Source: Arctopsyche grandis
Lineage: Eukaryota; Arthropoda; Insecta; Trichoptera; Hydropsychidae
Assembly: GCF_051622035.1 (NCBI RefSeq)
Contig: NC_135358.1
Location: forward strand, 20,226,001-20,290,000
Direction: 5' to 3'
DNA: 64,000 bases
In this document: positions 45,486 to 59,417 of the stretch, piece by piece
Layout of the letters: every line of letters begins with the position of its first letter
Position numbering within the stretch: position 1 is the first letter of the stretch
The notes under the pieces: generated by a model
The model's database searches: none
What the model saw: the letters and a program-made list of their open reading frames with translations, nothing else
Told to the model about the DNA's origin: nothing
Position numbers and translations under genes: made by a program

Positions 45486-48014
45486 TTACTTAAAATTTTC
45501 ACTTAAAACTTTTAAACTCACTATTATAAAGCATATTATAATGGTGGACGAATTTGCCTTAACAATACTAACACTGTTTTTGGGTTTTTCATTAGTAAAT
45601 ATTATCCTCCCGCTAACCTCCGGATACACTGGACTTTTATGAGCGAGATAAGTTACCACTGTTTCCACATCATTGTACTGAAGTATATTACTGGCTGTTA
45701 CATTGTCCCGGAACATTGTATATCCATCTCCTCCTTGAAACATAAACTGGGGGATCAATATTCTATAGACAGAATCTTTTTTCACCAGTGAGTATTCTGG
45801 CACGATACAATTTCCACATCGGGCATACGCTGACACAAGTCTGGATCCTTTTGGCAAGTCCAAATTGTATGTAACGTGCAAACCAGAAAACTGAAGGAAA
45901 CTACCAGGCGCTTCAATTAGATCGTAATTGTAAACTGACTTCTCCAAAGCTTCCATCAATATTTCTCCAGTGACGTTGACAGCAATTATTGCGTTGTCGA
46001 ATGGTAATACAGTCATTACGTCGGCTCTTGTTATATTTCCATCCACTTGTTTAACATCAATGAATGACCTTATCCCACCTCCTTGTATTATAGCTATTGG
46101 AACGTCAGTCCAGCCGAATTTGTCATTGTAGTCCAATAAATTCGAATATATCATTGCATCTGTGAGGAGATTTCCGATATTGCATTCGTCAATACGACAT
46201 AACATAGTGTTAGATCCACCAAGAAGTATTTTAGTTTTACCCACAACTTGTTTGGACAATTCTGTTATTCCAGGACGGAACTTTTCCAGTAAATCCAACA
46301 CATCGGGTTCTCGGGGAATGGAATTGTCAAGTAACATAGGTAATCCATCGTGTTCGATTAATTCACCATCAGAATTGAATATTAGATGCAACCTTCCCAA
46401 GTACTTAGTGTATGCATATGCTTGTACAACTGGAACTGATTTTCCTGACTTTTGCTTTATCATAGTTGGATATGGTCCCTGCTTTTCCTCTATGTCTGGA
46501 TCATCACCATTCCAAAGAAAAGTATTTGTATGCCCACCGATGACAAGGTCAACTCCTTCAACATCTCGTGCTATTCTTCTGTCAGTATCAAAACCAGAAT
46601 GACCTAATGCGATTAAAATTTTAATGCCTTCTTTTTTCAGATTATCGACTTCTCTTTGGATGGCTGGAACCTCATCTTCATATTCCACTTGATTTGGAGA
46701 AACTAAAAACTTTGTTTCCGGTGTCAAGTATCCAACGATACCAATTTTTGTACCGTTGACAGTTAAAACAATTGATTTTTTTAAATTACGCTCTTTTTGA
46801 AGTTCAGGTTCCTTATGGACATCAATGTTGGCGCATAAGACTGGGCATGTCAAGTTTTCAATGAAAGGTGTCAATCCACTGACTCCTTTATCGAACTCAT
46901 GATTTCCTAAAGACTGAAAATTTCAACATCGCATTATTTTATTCAAATCATAATTAAATTTATTGTTCAAATAGTCTTAAACTTACCACTGCATCTGGTT
47001 GAAGCATATTTATGAAAGCAGCAGCTATTTTCCATGAATACACAGTAAACCATACCGTTCCTGTGTATGTATCACCAGCGTTTAAATAAAGCACCGGAGG
47101 ACCTTCACCTCTTGCTGCTTTTGCACGTGCATCACGAACCCTATAAATATATTTATTTAAGTATTTTTAATCAAGTCGTTTAATTATATATAAAATTAAT
47201 CGATATATAAACTGCAGTCTTGAATATGAGAACAGTGTGTGTTTTTAATTTATAATTTGGGAATTTTATCTAAGTTTTTGAATAAAAAACCACCCAATGC
47301 TTGCAACAATGTCTGATTTGAGAACAATTATTCTACTATACATACATACATCCCCAGCCACCAAAACAGTCCAATTTATTTATTACTAGTGGTTTTACCC
47401 GGTTTCGCTCGGTATTTGTAATATAAACTGCTTAAACATGGCTAATCTAATAGTAAATATTTTATTAAATTTATTTGAATAGTTTTATTTCATTTAAATT
47501 TATTTGAATAGTTTTATTTCATTTAAATTTATTTGAATAGTTTTTTTTCATTTAAATTTATTTGAATATTCATTTTTTCGATGACGTCACGGATTTTACG
47601 AACCAAAAAACATACAAAATCTCTTTTGAAATTATATATTAGATTAATATATAATTATAATATGTAATTATAATATAATATATATGTAGTTGAAATCTGT
47701 AGTTTTCAGTATATGTATATATGTATATTAATTACTATGTATTCTTGAACCCCACAGATTTTAAATGTATACATTAAATATTATATTTTCTTGAACCTGT
47801 TGGCAACTCTGGCAAATCCCCCATAGCACTTTCCTTGAGATGCATCAGTCTTTCCACAAGTCGAAGAAAGTCTTGAAGTTTGTTCGAAGCGAGCATGCAT
47901 ATCATTGTTGTGTAGTATTAATAATTCAAAATTTTTGTTTTCGCGTGTATTTGTAATAGCAGCAAATATACTTGTTGAACATAAACATAATATTATGGAT
48001 GATAAGTGTTTCAT
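45486..48014 (-). CDS. Ecto-5'-nucleotidase/apyrase family, GPI-anchored (three coding exons)
   Basis: It hydrolyses extracellular nucleotides (AMP to adenosine, or ATP/ADP in apyrase members). The exons are 48014-47797, 47140-46987 and 46913-45486, with introns of 656 and 73 bases; all sites are GT-AG and the phases agree. The spliced product is 599 residues. It has an N-terminal signal peptide (about 1-19). The metallophosphoesterase domain carries all expected metal ligands: D38 and H40 (NDMH), D96 (NAGD), N128 with the H129/D132 dyad (GNHEFD), H229 (GHSG) and H252 (GGHT). The C-terminal nucleotide-binding domain has QGGGIR, LPFDNAI and GGDGYTMF. The hydrophobic C-terminus after NSS predicts a GPI anchor, arguing against a secreted salivary apyrase. 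A T-rich acceptor at 48036 suggests a 5' UTR intron just before the ATG. Confidence 0.93.
47385..47645 (+). repeat. ACTAGTGG...CCCGG repeat, copy b, in 5'-nucleotidase intron 1
   Basis: The head ACTAGTGGTTTTACCCGG, TTTC loop and CTCGG matches the repeat at 5802. The end AAATTATATATTAG also resembles that copy's end. Inside, a 29-bp unit starting AAATTTATTTGAATAG is repeated about four times (47468-47576). Confidence 0.55.
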
Positions 48015-48156
48015 TTTTGTATCAAACTTCTATTTCTGAAAAGAAAAAAATCAAATTCAAATAAAAATTCTAGTAAAATTAAATAGTGCACAAAAAATTG
48101 TATTACTTTCGGATAATTTAATAAGAGCTCATTTCTTTCAAAAATATTCAAATTTC

Positions 48157-49121
48157 TTAACCCTTTGGCTGCTACGAGGTTTTTCAATGTCCAAGCGAAA
48201 AATGCTAACATTTGTAATTATTTTGAAAAAAAAAAAAATATAATATTTTTTTTTACATACTTCGCCGAACGCTCGTAATTTTTATAATACTTTATATACA
48301 TTTTTAAGAAGCAGTTGTGGACTCGTGCTCTCTCTTTCTGTCTTGCTTTTACATGCGTGCGTGCGAAAGAGATACCTACATATATACACTAAATAAGTTT
48401 TGACGATTGTTTTCCGACGCTCTATTTTTTTCAACAATCTATTTTTAGACATCGATGTATCCTTACAACATGCGATATATTCGAAACAGGTAGCGGTCTT
48501 TCTCTCTTTCTTTCTTGGTTTTAATTGTGTACGTGTGAGCGAGACACACAAGGATGCGAAGTTTCTAATAATCAAATAATTTTTCAACATGTATCATAAA
48601 CATTTTGTATGCATTTCAGTTGCATTTGATTGATTGCACGAATTCGTGACGTCTCGTGACCTATATAATTGAAAGCGGATTTCTAATGTTTTTTGCCATT
48701 TATTTTAACTCTGCAAAATGATATCGGACAGTGAAAGTGATGAAAGCGAAATAATAGCTCCTCGCCGAGGAACTCGACAAATCAGCAGCTCTACTGATTC
48801 TGAAAATGAATTTATCGACAATAATCAATTCCCAAGTAATAACTCCTTATATGACATTGACAACGAACCCGAAATTTACTTTGATGATGAACCCGAAATT
48901 GAAGAGCTTTTATTTAAAAAATTGATAAATATTTATAAAGCACGATTGAAAAATAAATATAAATACGTATATAAAAAAAATGTTTCGTGCCACTGATGCG
49001 CTGGCGACTCAAAGAAAGTATTGAAATACGACAATTAATGACGACAACAACGATCGTCGTAGCAATCTTCGCCTATTTCAAAACAACGATTTATCGTTGT
49101 TGTAGCAGTCAAAGGGTTAAA
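48157..49121 (+). mobile_element. piggyBac-like element relic, 965 bp
   Basis: TTAA is present at both ends (48157-48160 and 49118-49121). The termini are CCCTTTGGCTGCTAC on the left and, reverse-complemented, CCCTTTGACTGCTAC on the right. TTAA targets with CCCTTTG-type ends are diagnostic of piggyBac-like elements. It lies about 143 bp upstream of the 5'-nucleotidase ATG, probably within that gene's 5' UTR intron or promoter. Confidence 0.85.
48718..48996 (+). pseudogene. N-terminal remnant of piggyBac-like transposase
   Basis: A 92-codon frame from an ATG begins MISDSESDESEI and is very acidic (SSSTDSENEFIDNN, DDEPEIEEL), as is typical of the N-terminus of piggyBac-type transposases. The DDD catalytic core is absent, so the element is non-autonomous. 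The identification depends on the surrounding TTAA and terminal repeats more than on the peptide. Confidence 0.5.
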
Positions 49122-50883
49122 CAATATACACAATTCACAACAATTTGGCTATAATATTATTCATATATTATCAATTGAATAATAAAATCGGATAAACGAT
49201 AATTGTAAGCACCATAAAAATTGAAGTGTATAATCAAAATATAATAAAAGAAAACAATGCTATTGATAAAAATGCAAAGAATTGTTTTATCAAGAAATAA
49301 TAAATCATTAAGGCTATATAAAATTTTCAATTTAAGCGTTGCAAAATGTCTTAGATAAATTTTAATCAAAATTACCAATGGTTTTAAATTCTTACAAATT
49401 TTACCAAAATATGAAAATCATTAAGAAAATACAGGTGATATTAAATTTCTGCACCAACACCTCATTAATTTGAATTTTCAATGGTTTCATTTAATTACTG
49501 CCCAATTAAGATTTAATGCTTACATAAAAATCTTTGGTGTACGCTCTAAAATAAGGAAATCGAGAAATTGACCAAAATGTATAAAAATGTTGTTCTGAAA
49601 TCAATAAATTACATACATACATGTATGTACATACATATGTATATTGAATTTGGAAAATAAACTCAGTTTTGTGAATGTGGAAAAATATTAAGCATGATTT
49701 GACAAATGGCGATTATTAAAGATAAGGGGTGTAATATAAAACGATAATTCAACAATTTTAATATACATACGATTTTACATATATTACTTTCTACGTATAT
49801 AGGTATTTTTTTTAATTACATAATTCAATCCGTGCTTGATGAGAAAAACTATTTGATTTATATGTATTAATTTAGTGGTCAATTTTAAATTGTAATTTAA
49901 AAGGTATAGACAAAAATCGTAGCTTTTTAAAATATTTGAAATGACATAAGAATTCGAAATAAAATAAACATCTCAGTTGATTACATGCGAAGAGCGTTTA
50001 GTTCAATGTACATAATTGTACTATTCAAATATAAATAGATGCAGTGATTATTTGTAATTAAAGTTAAATTATCACAATTCAAACATGTACCATCGTTAAA
50101 ATCCTATTTATACACTATTTTTCTTAGATAGACAAGCGTAATTTTTCTTATTTAACATTTCAATTACATATAGCCTAATTATATTATACATATGTACAGT
50201 CCACAGTATATGTAAGATCACTGAAGTCACATACAAGACAGTAGAATAATTGTAATTGTATCCGACCCAATCTCGTTTATATTTCTCTTACCAATACATA
50301 CCATTGCATTCCTTCTTATATGTATGTATGTAAACACGTACATATTTTGCACGGTGGTCTGTTTAGCATGTGAATAGTTTCAGCAAACGCGTTCCACTTT
50401 GTTAAATAAAGTAAAAAGAAAAAAACACATTGAGGACAGTTAATAAAAGAGTTATTTACATGTATGACAATTTCAAAAGGACTATCTACATAAATATGAA
50501 ACCAAGAACACGATAACATGAGCATTTCAAAGAGCATAATGTCATATTTACAATTTGAAATTGCGGAGGACGTTGCAGAATTGGCTAAAATATAACCGGA
50601 AGTCGCAGTGGGAAGTGCAGAATGTTCTCTTTATTAACTCAAGTTTATACACTTGGTTATGAATATTAATGTAGAACAAAAAGCTCTTCTAATATTTGTG
50701 GGACGATGTGGGCCGATGGGTTGTTCTTCCTGCAGTCACTAGCATTAGCATTCAACCTGCAATATACGGGCCACATATGGCTCCTTACTGATAAAATTGT
50801 GAACTTTTTAAAATTGTGGATTTTAAATACATTTTTGTATAAACTTATTTATATAAAAAAATGTATAAAATTATTTATTGTGT
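49122..50883. other. Gene-free spacer with one GC-richer TE-like patch
   Basis: AT-rich to about 50540. The segment 50540-50790 is more GC-rich and on the minus strand carries TTAATAAAGAGAACATTC, which resembles the polyadenylation region of an LTR. No matching second LTR was seen, so this is only suggestive. Confidence 0.3.
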
Positions 50884-50892
50884 AGTTGAAAT

Positions 50893-51809
50893 TAGGGCTT
50901 CCAAGCCGGCTTTGTGGCCATTTTTCAAAAAACCGAAAACCGGCTTTTTAAGGTTTTCTTTAATTAATGCTTTTTTCCTCAAAATTAACAATTATGAATT
51001 TCAAATTTCCATGAAAGATCAAAATAAGTATGTATATATGTATATCTAAACTCTCTTAGGTAAAAGGCGGATATTTCTTTGAAAATAAAAAAAAGGTACT
51101 TAGCGGTTTCTTTGAGATTTAGTTATGGACGAAGATAAAATATTATTGAAAGTATGTAGTTTCAATGACCTACCCAACTTCAGGTAGAAAACATTATTAT
51201 AGCAAAACCTAGTACTTGACAACAAGAAAAAGTAGTCGTAAACTCAAATGCTTTATGGGCGGTTATGGGAATTTCCGGAATATAATTGATTTTTCTTCGA
51301 AGGAATTGGAAGCCCTTTAAATATTGAGGCCACATACCTACTTTTATTATGGTTTTAAAATGTTGGGGATATGCTAAATGGATTATTAAGCTAAAACAAC
51401 GAAAGATGGAAATATTCACGATTCCACAATTATAGTTTTTCTGCGAGGTTACACATTATTTTTTAATAATATATTCTTGATAGCTTATTTAAATCATTTA
51501 ATTATTTGTGCGTATTTAGGATCTGCCATTTTACGGCTGTGATATACATACATACATATAATACAAATTGTATTATTTGTAATAATAAGGATCTAATGAA
51601 AGTTCACAATGTTTATAACTCAATTTAATTTATAAAAAGCTATTTTTTTGCATAATATAATATATATTTATATTTTTTTTTCGATATAAAAATTTTAAAC
51701 TTAAAAATCTTAAGTTTCTAAAACCGGTGAAAGCCGGCCAACCGGCTTTTTATTAATAAAAAAAACCGAAAACCAGCTTTTTCTTTCGGGCGGTTTTTTG
51801 GAAGCCCTA
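50893..51809. mobile_element. hAT-like element, 917 bp, GCCGGC-rich ends
   Basis: The termini are TAGGGCTTCCAAGCCGGC on the left and TAGGGCTTCCAAAAAACC on the right (reverse complement). The bases agttgaaat occur exactly at 50884-50892 and 51810-51818: 9 bases, or 8 if one terminal T is included. Subterminal AACCGAAAACCGGCTTTT blocks are mirrored at both ends. No transposase frame was found. Confidence 0.75.
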
Positions 51810-51818
51810 AGTTGAAAT

Positions 51819-52083
51819 TAATCTAGCAAATGTAAAATGTTTAGACATTGTTGTAAAGGTAAAAGTCGGGATTTTCGACAGGGCGGACCCTCTAGGCTCG
51901 GAAGCAAGGCTCAGTCGACCCGCTCCTTCCTGTCGTTGGCTGCTCTTTGCGACTACTCTAGTATTTCCGTGCCCTTAATTAACTCGACTTTTACCTGATG
52001 AAATACTCCGACCTGGTTCGCATATAATTTCGGACAGTTAACAGCGTAAGAAATTCCCGAAATTCCCACCCCCGGAAATATTG
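51819..52083. other. Gene-free spacer with short inverted repeat
   Basis: GGTAAAAGTCG near 51858 and CGACTTTTACC near 51986 form an 11-base inverted repeat around a GC-richer segment of about 120 bp. It may be a small element, but no target duplication was seen. Confidence 0.35.
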
Positions 52084-52837
52084 CAGAGCTGGATAGTCAG
52101 AAGTCGTAATAATGCAAGTTTTATAAGATATAGTGTGAAAAAGATAAAGTTATAGGCATTTAAACAATTAAAATCTGACAAGACGAGTGAGTGGCAGAAA
52201 GTCAAACATAAGGTCATTAAACATCACCGTCCTCAAAAATTTCAGAAATTTAGAAGTGTTCATTGCGATTATTTTTCACCATCAAACTATAAATATTGAT
52301 TGAAATTTCCATCGTTGATCAAACCGCGCAAGGTGGCAATTTTTCAAAACGATCGGAAGATCGGCAATTTTAGTTCAATTATTTGCGAAGTGAAACATAG
52401 AAAAGCCTAGTAAAAAAATCGGCTCTCAACTTGTTTAAGTTTTTTTAAATTTCCTTTTAATAACATTAAAATTACTCACTAATTTGTGTGCATATTGCAT
52501 AAGCAAGGAATGCGTAGGTTTTCATTACCTTACAACAGAGAAATATCATTATAATTCCTCTTGCTTACAACGATAATGAATCATCATTAATGTTAAGCGA
52601 TTCACATATCTTGAAATTCGAATAATAGCCTATTTATCGCAAGTCTTAATCAAATTGAGATTGTATCTATATATGTACATACATACATACATACATACCT
52701 GAGAATGGACTTTAAGAATATATAGAAACATGTTTCGGAAATTTTAAGGTAGAAGTCGGGAGTGTAGAAAACTCCAATTTTTATATGTACATAAATTGGA
52801 GTTGAATTCGGGTTTTTTAAACGATTCCACAGCCCTG
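52084..52837. mobile_element. Possible hAT-like element, about 754 bp
   Basis: The left end CAGAGCTGGATAGTCAG and right end (reverse complement) CAGGGCTGTGGAATCG are recognisable as the CAGRGCTG hAT type. The flanks aaatattg and atatattt agree at only 6 of 8 bases in AT-rich DNA, so the boundaries are uncertain. Confidence 0.4.
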
Positions 52838-54744
52838 ATATATTTATGTATCGTTTATATGTTCATATTTTGCAATGGCATAATAAACGCCCTCATGCTA
52901 TAATGTTACTTTAACAAGTGAATACTTATGATATTTGCATTTGATATTTGAAAATCAACGATTTGATTTAAACATATTAAACCCACACGTTCATATGTAT
53001 GTATGTATGTACATATGTACATACATTTGTATATATACACTAGGCTAAAGCGAAAAATGCTGGATTTGGAAATTTTGGATTTTTCACGATGGATCTAGAG
53101 GAAAACTTTTGTCTTAGCAGGGGAAAGGCCATTTGTATAGCGGAAGAAAATCGTCATTTTCTGCATGTTCCCGTAGCTAGTAAGATTTTACCCATCGCTA
53201 TTTTTTATGAATCCCTATAAATCATTAGTGTAGATATTACTCATTAACAGCAAATAAATTGACAATGGTACGATGCAAGTTTTTTTTTTATAATTTGACT
53301 TTAAAACATGAAATGTCTTATTTGATGACAAAATAGCTTCAAAACAACATTACAATTTTTTTAACAAATTTAATGACAGCCATTGTCTCATATAATTATT
53401 GTTAGTACTGTTGACGCATCAGAAATCTATTATGTATGTACATGTGTAAGAAAAATGAAATATGAAATACAAATAAATTGAAAACTAAAAGTTCTCATTT
53501 ATAATTTTCTATTCATTATCCTAACTGTAATAACGAAATAACATTATTTATATAGAAATTGAGAAATTTGAAGACGAATCATCATAAACTAATCTTATGT
53601 ATGTACATGTTTGTTAAAAAACATTCGCGGTGATATAAGTCGTTACAATCATCAAACATCATAAAACCGCCAGAATAGAACAATCATGGTTGTTAGTGAC
53701 TGCGGTCATTTGAAACTTTTATTGAACTATAATAAAAAGCAAGAGTAGCTGTATTAACAAGTAGAAAGGTTTAATTAATTAGTAACTAAATATAAATAGA
53801 AACGATAAAAAATTGTATTTGATCATACATTATCATCTGAAAGACCGCAGCGTGAATAATTAATTATTAAAGCGTTAAGATAATGTTTGGATTAAAAATT
53901 CCACCGAAGAAAAATAGATGTGGTCAATTGAGCTCAATTTGTTAACGCCTAGAGGGCGGACCCCATTATTATTTTCGGTAATTATTACACGAGACTCCTT
54001 AAAATTGCTTTGTGTCATTAAATTGAGTGACATTTTGATAGTTCAATTCACAAATACCTCATAAACGGTGCCAGAAGATGGCGTCGGTGTCTATCCTGTC
54101 TTTCGCAAGTCTTTCAACTGTCTATCGTCTGAAGATTTACATAAACTCGTATGTATTTAACATGCCACCCAGCCAAACAGATCGTTGAATATTTTCATAA
54201 TGACTGCAATTTGCGTATGTAAATTAACAAATTATGAATGAAAATTAGGTTTGTTTTGTCGCACACGTTTCGGGCACCCACTCAAATCGAACTGAAAATA
54301 TGTATATTCCAATCAAAAATTTTGAAATGAACACATTTTCGTTTATCGTTGCCTTCGCTATTTTTTTGCTATTGTGACAAATTTTAATGTACGTATGTAC
54401 TACTTCGTTATATAAAAAAAATCATATTTGTGGAGGTAATTATTGTAATTTCCGCTGACAATGACAAGGCTGTAACAGGCAGATACTACAATATAATATG
54501 TACATATGTTACATTCGTGTGAAGGTTTCGTTCGCGATTGAAGTTTTAGCTTAGTTACCATTACTATTATTATTTTAATAATCCAAGACCGACCGTTTCT
54601 GACTCCCATGATATGTATATATAATACATACATAGTTCATCAACTAGCTATGTACATACATACATACATACATATATTCATATTTAAAATTGGTGTGTAC
54701 CAAAATAAATAATATCAATATTTCGAATTCTACACACGCAAAAT
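52838..54744. other. Gene-free spacer
   Basis: No coding exon or RNA gene was recognised. A (TGTA)n/(TACA)n palindromic microsatellite lies at about 52995-53035. Confidence 0.4.
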
Positions 54745-55956
54745 CAGGGACCCGAACCGAAACAACCGTTATTTTTGCCGAAGCGAAAACCGAAACCGAA
54801 CCGATATTTTTTTCGGTTCGGTAAAATTAATATATATACAGGAATGTTAATATATTAAAGATATTGTTTTTGAAACTTTTAGAAAAATATTATATCGATA
54901 TCGAACAAATCTACTCTGTTAAAACTTATAACAGATAATGGAGCTTATATGATAAAATTTGTCAACTTGTTAAAAACCGAAATAGACGAAGGAAACCAGA
55001 ATATTAATTATACTGAGCAACAAAAGAGTTACCAGAGCGGAGACTAACCAATCTTTACTAAGTTTGACCCACTGAATTCGAATATGATAATTATTTTTGT
55101 TGGTTAGTGATCGTTTACGAGATATGAGTTTTTGGGCTTTTGCGGTCTTTAACTCAAAATCTAGTATTGATGTGCTCAAAGTGAGTATTGGAATCAATAG
55201 TCAGATATTTGTTCTATTGATTATGATTTTTATTGTTTTAAAATACGTACTAACTCGACCGGTAATTCTGTTCTGAAGCAAATATGCTACCTTCCATTAA
55301 GAACTGTCCTTTCCCTCGTCTCATCGGAATGAAATGTGTGGCACCTACATACTTTACAATTAGCAATCAAAGATTCTATTAACGATTCCGATTTAAATAC
55401 AATTATATTTTAAGCTCGCGAGTTGTCAATGAACTCATAATACATATAATATATCATAGATATCAACGAACACATTATAAGTTGGCTATCAAAAGTGCGC
55501 GATTCAAACACATATGAACGGAAAAGCAAGAGTAAATACACCCATACCTGTAAAAATTACCTTCTAGAATAAAACAAACTACTAGATTATTTCTAAACTT
55601 TTGTCGCACTTTGGTTCCTAAAAGCCGGCCCCAATGAAAAGTTGGTAGGCCTAGAGAAAGTCAATTAAGTATTAATAAAAAAATGTATTTTATTTGCATT
55701 TTAGCTACATCAGAATCCGCAGTGCACCAGCGGCAAGCTGAAAGCTAGGAAATATTCTCCTTTGACATTTTAATTATATATGATCACAATAAGATATAGC
55801 CAAAAGCCGTATCAAGAGAGGTATAGACGATGTGGATGTATTTACATGAACTTGCTAATATTTAAATACAAGAGAACCGAAAACCTAAAACCGGAACTGA
55901 ACCGATATATTTTTTTTACCTAACCGAAATGAAAAAAGTAACGATTCGGGTCCCTG
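54745..55956. mobile_element. hAT-like element, 1,212 bp, with AACCGAA repeats
   Basis: The left end is CAGGGACCCGAACCGAAAC and the right end (reverse complement) CAGGGACCCGAATCGTTAC. The 8 bases cgcaaaat are repeated exactly at 54737-54744 and 55957-55964. Near both ends there are iterated ACCGAAACCGAACCGATAT-type motifs, likely transposase-binding sites. The interior has no recognisable transposase. Confidence 0.85.
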
Positions 55957-55964
55957 CGCAAAAT

Positions 55965-57699
55965 ATTCAAAGGAGGGATCAAAAACTCTACCCCAGTGGT
56001 GTAGTGAGGCGTCAGGGCAAGCATTTTTTGAACCCCCTCTCCCCTCTCCTCATTTTGTTATATTTGTTATAATTATTCCATGCGTATCATTTAAAGTTGA
56101 AAACTGTTTTTGATAAATGCTTCCAAACTTATTAGTCCATAAAACAAACTTTAAAAAATTTAAGTAAAATTTATTTTCAAGCAAATTTATCTCTTTAAAA
56201 AACATACATAATATTATATTAATATTTGATAAATTTAAATTAATTTTATCCTATGGTCAAATCATATTTTGTGTTTGTATTAATCACGTTCTAATAATGT
56301 TATGGTTTTCAATACGACAATGAAATGAAATGAAACACTGCATGTTTATTTTTAAATCGAGGAAAAAGTCAGCATAAAAATTTATCGTTTCGTTTTTACA
56401 TACTCAATTTATTTTAATAACGGGTTGTATTAGTTTTTTTAACTGATTTAAAATAGCACTATATAAAACTTAATGTTCGACTTTCATAAATTCTATCGTT
56501 TAATTCAATTTTTTAAACGGCGAAAATAACAGACATTTTAAAATCAATGCTAATATAACCTATTTATTATATTTTATATACTTATGTACGTGCATATAAT
56601 GTATGCATGTACACACCTAATAAAAATGAGAACACAGATATGGTTTAAAAATTAGATAACCTTGTAAACTAATATTGCTATATTTTTAGACTTCTCTATT
56701 TTTAGAATTTTTAAATAATGTATGTATGTACACATTTTATATAAATGTTCAAATTTATTCTACCGAGCACTGCCGCGATTTGGTAGTTGAAACAAAGAAA
56801 AAAGACGATTCTTACATATATGTATGTATACATAGGCATTGTACATTAATAGTCGACTAAATGTTTAAATTCAGTAAGGAATTAAACATCGTGAAAACAA
56901 ATAAAAACTAAGCATTTTGTTGAACAAACCTGAAATTATTCATTAAAAACATATAAAAATTTATTACCTTTTTGTAGAAGAGGGGTAGATAGACTTATAG
57001 CAGGTGTTGCTTGTTTGTCTAATTGTTTTTAAATAGCCATGATCACTTCAATGCGTTTAAGCTTCGATCGCAGAATTGTCTGCTGCACTTTGAATCGAAT
57101 ATTTTATCTGTCAATTTTTTTCTGTATTACTTTTTGACTTGCTAAATCCCAGTTGTTGGATACAACAAACTGATCAACAGGTCTGTCCGCTTTGGAGCAC
57201 GAAACTTGTCTGATATGCTGTTGTTCCAGTGCGGGTCGGTAATGGAAGACCTGAAAACGGTACAAACTTTAGGGTCGCGGTCTGTTTTAAGGCCTTTTCA
57301 ATACCAGTTTTATGGTCAAAACTCATCGAAAGACACGCACAATGCAACTTTCACTTTGCTCCTTTTTCAACCTCTAAAATGATTTCTAAGCGACTCGTCA
57401 AAATTATATTTTGCAATGATAACCATGGTAATAAAAGAAAGCTAGTTCCATTGAACCAAAAAAAAAACTAAAACAAAGATCAGTTAAAACGTTTGACAAG
57501 AGCTGCAAATATTCTTTTAGACATGTATCTTGGCTTGTAATTGTTATTCAAATACGCTTATTAAAATTTCACCTCTGTAAAAATTAAAACACACAATGAA
57601 TTAGTAATGAAAATTTTGTTTACACTATTTTACATTATCAATTTTAGAATTATTGCATGTATCGAAAGAAACGACAATTTTCCAATAATGATAATAATA
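55965..57699. other. Gene-free spacer
   Basis: CAGTGGTGTAGTGAGGCG at about 55996 looks like a single hAT terminus without a partner in the window. An 80-codon frame at 57229-57471 has no motif. Otherwise AT-rich. Confidence 0.35.
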
Positions 57700-57990
57700 A
57701 ATAACATTTAATTTTTGGTTGATAAAAAATTTCAACGAACCTTTTCAATTCTATTACTTATTTTAATTTTAAAATTTGTTTATTTGTCGTTTTTCTTAAT
57801 TTGTTTTGCATTACAATTTTAAAATTTTTTATCGTGTTCTTTCTTGTTTTTATCATGGTTTATTTTCTTATTTGTGTATTTTTCTCTTTTTCATGTGAAT
57901 TTTTTATTGTTTAAATGTTTGGCCACAGTACTATTTTGGGCAACTGTAAAGACACTGCAAAAATTTACTTTAAATAAAATAAAATAAAAC
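57700..57990 (+). mobile_element. LINE-like 3' end fragment
   Basis: A T-rich stretch ends GGCAACTGTAAAGACACTGC then TTTAAATAAAATAAAATAAA. This is the architecture of a non-LTR 3' UTR and tail, similar in tail type to the LINE at 26598-27102 but of different sequence. Confidence 0.4.
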
Positions 57991-58371
57991 CAATGTACCA
58001 TCCGATTTATTTGAAAAGAAGAAAAGAAGAAAATTTATTCTTAAATTATAGCACATATTAAAATGATTACAAAATATATTATTTTAAATAGATGATTATA
58101 AACATGATTAGTTAGATATACCTATCCGAGAATTTGAATATTCAATATACGAATATATGTATTTGGCCAATTTTTTATATTTTTAAGGTTTATTATTCGA
58201 ATATATGAATGACTATTCAAATATTTTTCGTAAAATTAAGGCAATTTAAAAATATTTGAAAAAGATCAGACTTTTATTCCACTGTTTTTGGAATCAAAAT
58301 AAATCTCATATATCACGATAAGTATAAGTTTTTCTATTCGATATTCAAATAGTTGAATATTCTACATATAC

Positions 58372-59417
<1,046 letters not shown>

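Noticed and set aside
46162..46602. 146-codon plus-strand frame
   Set aside because: Antisense shadow of the 5'-nucleotidase third coding exon, with no motif of its own.
57229..57471. 80-codon plus-strand frame
   Set aside because: Mixed composition without a domain or splice partner. Most likely chance.
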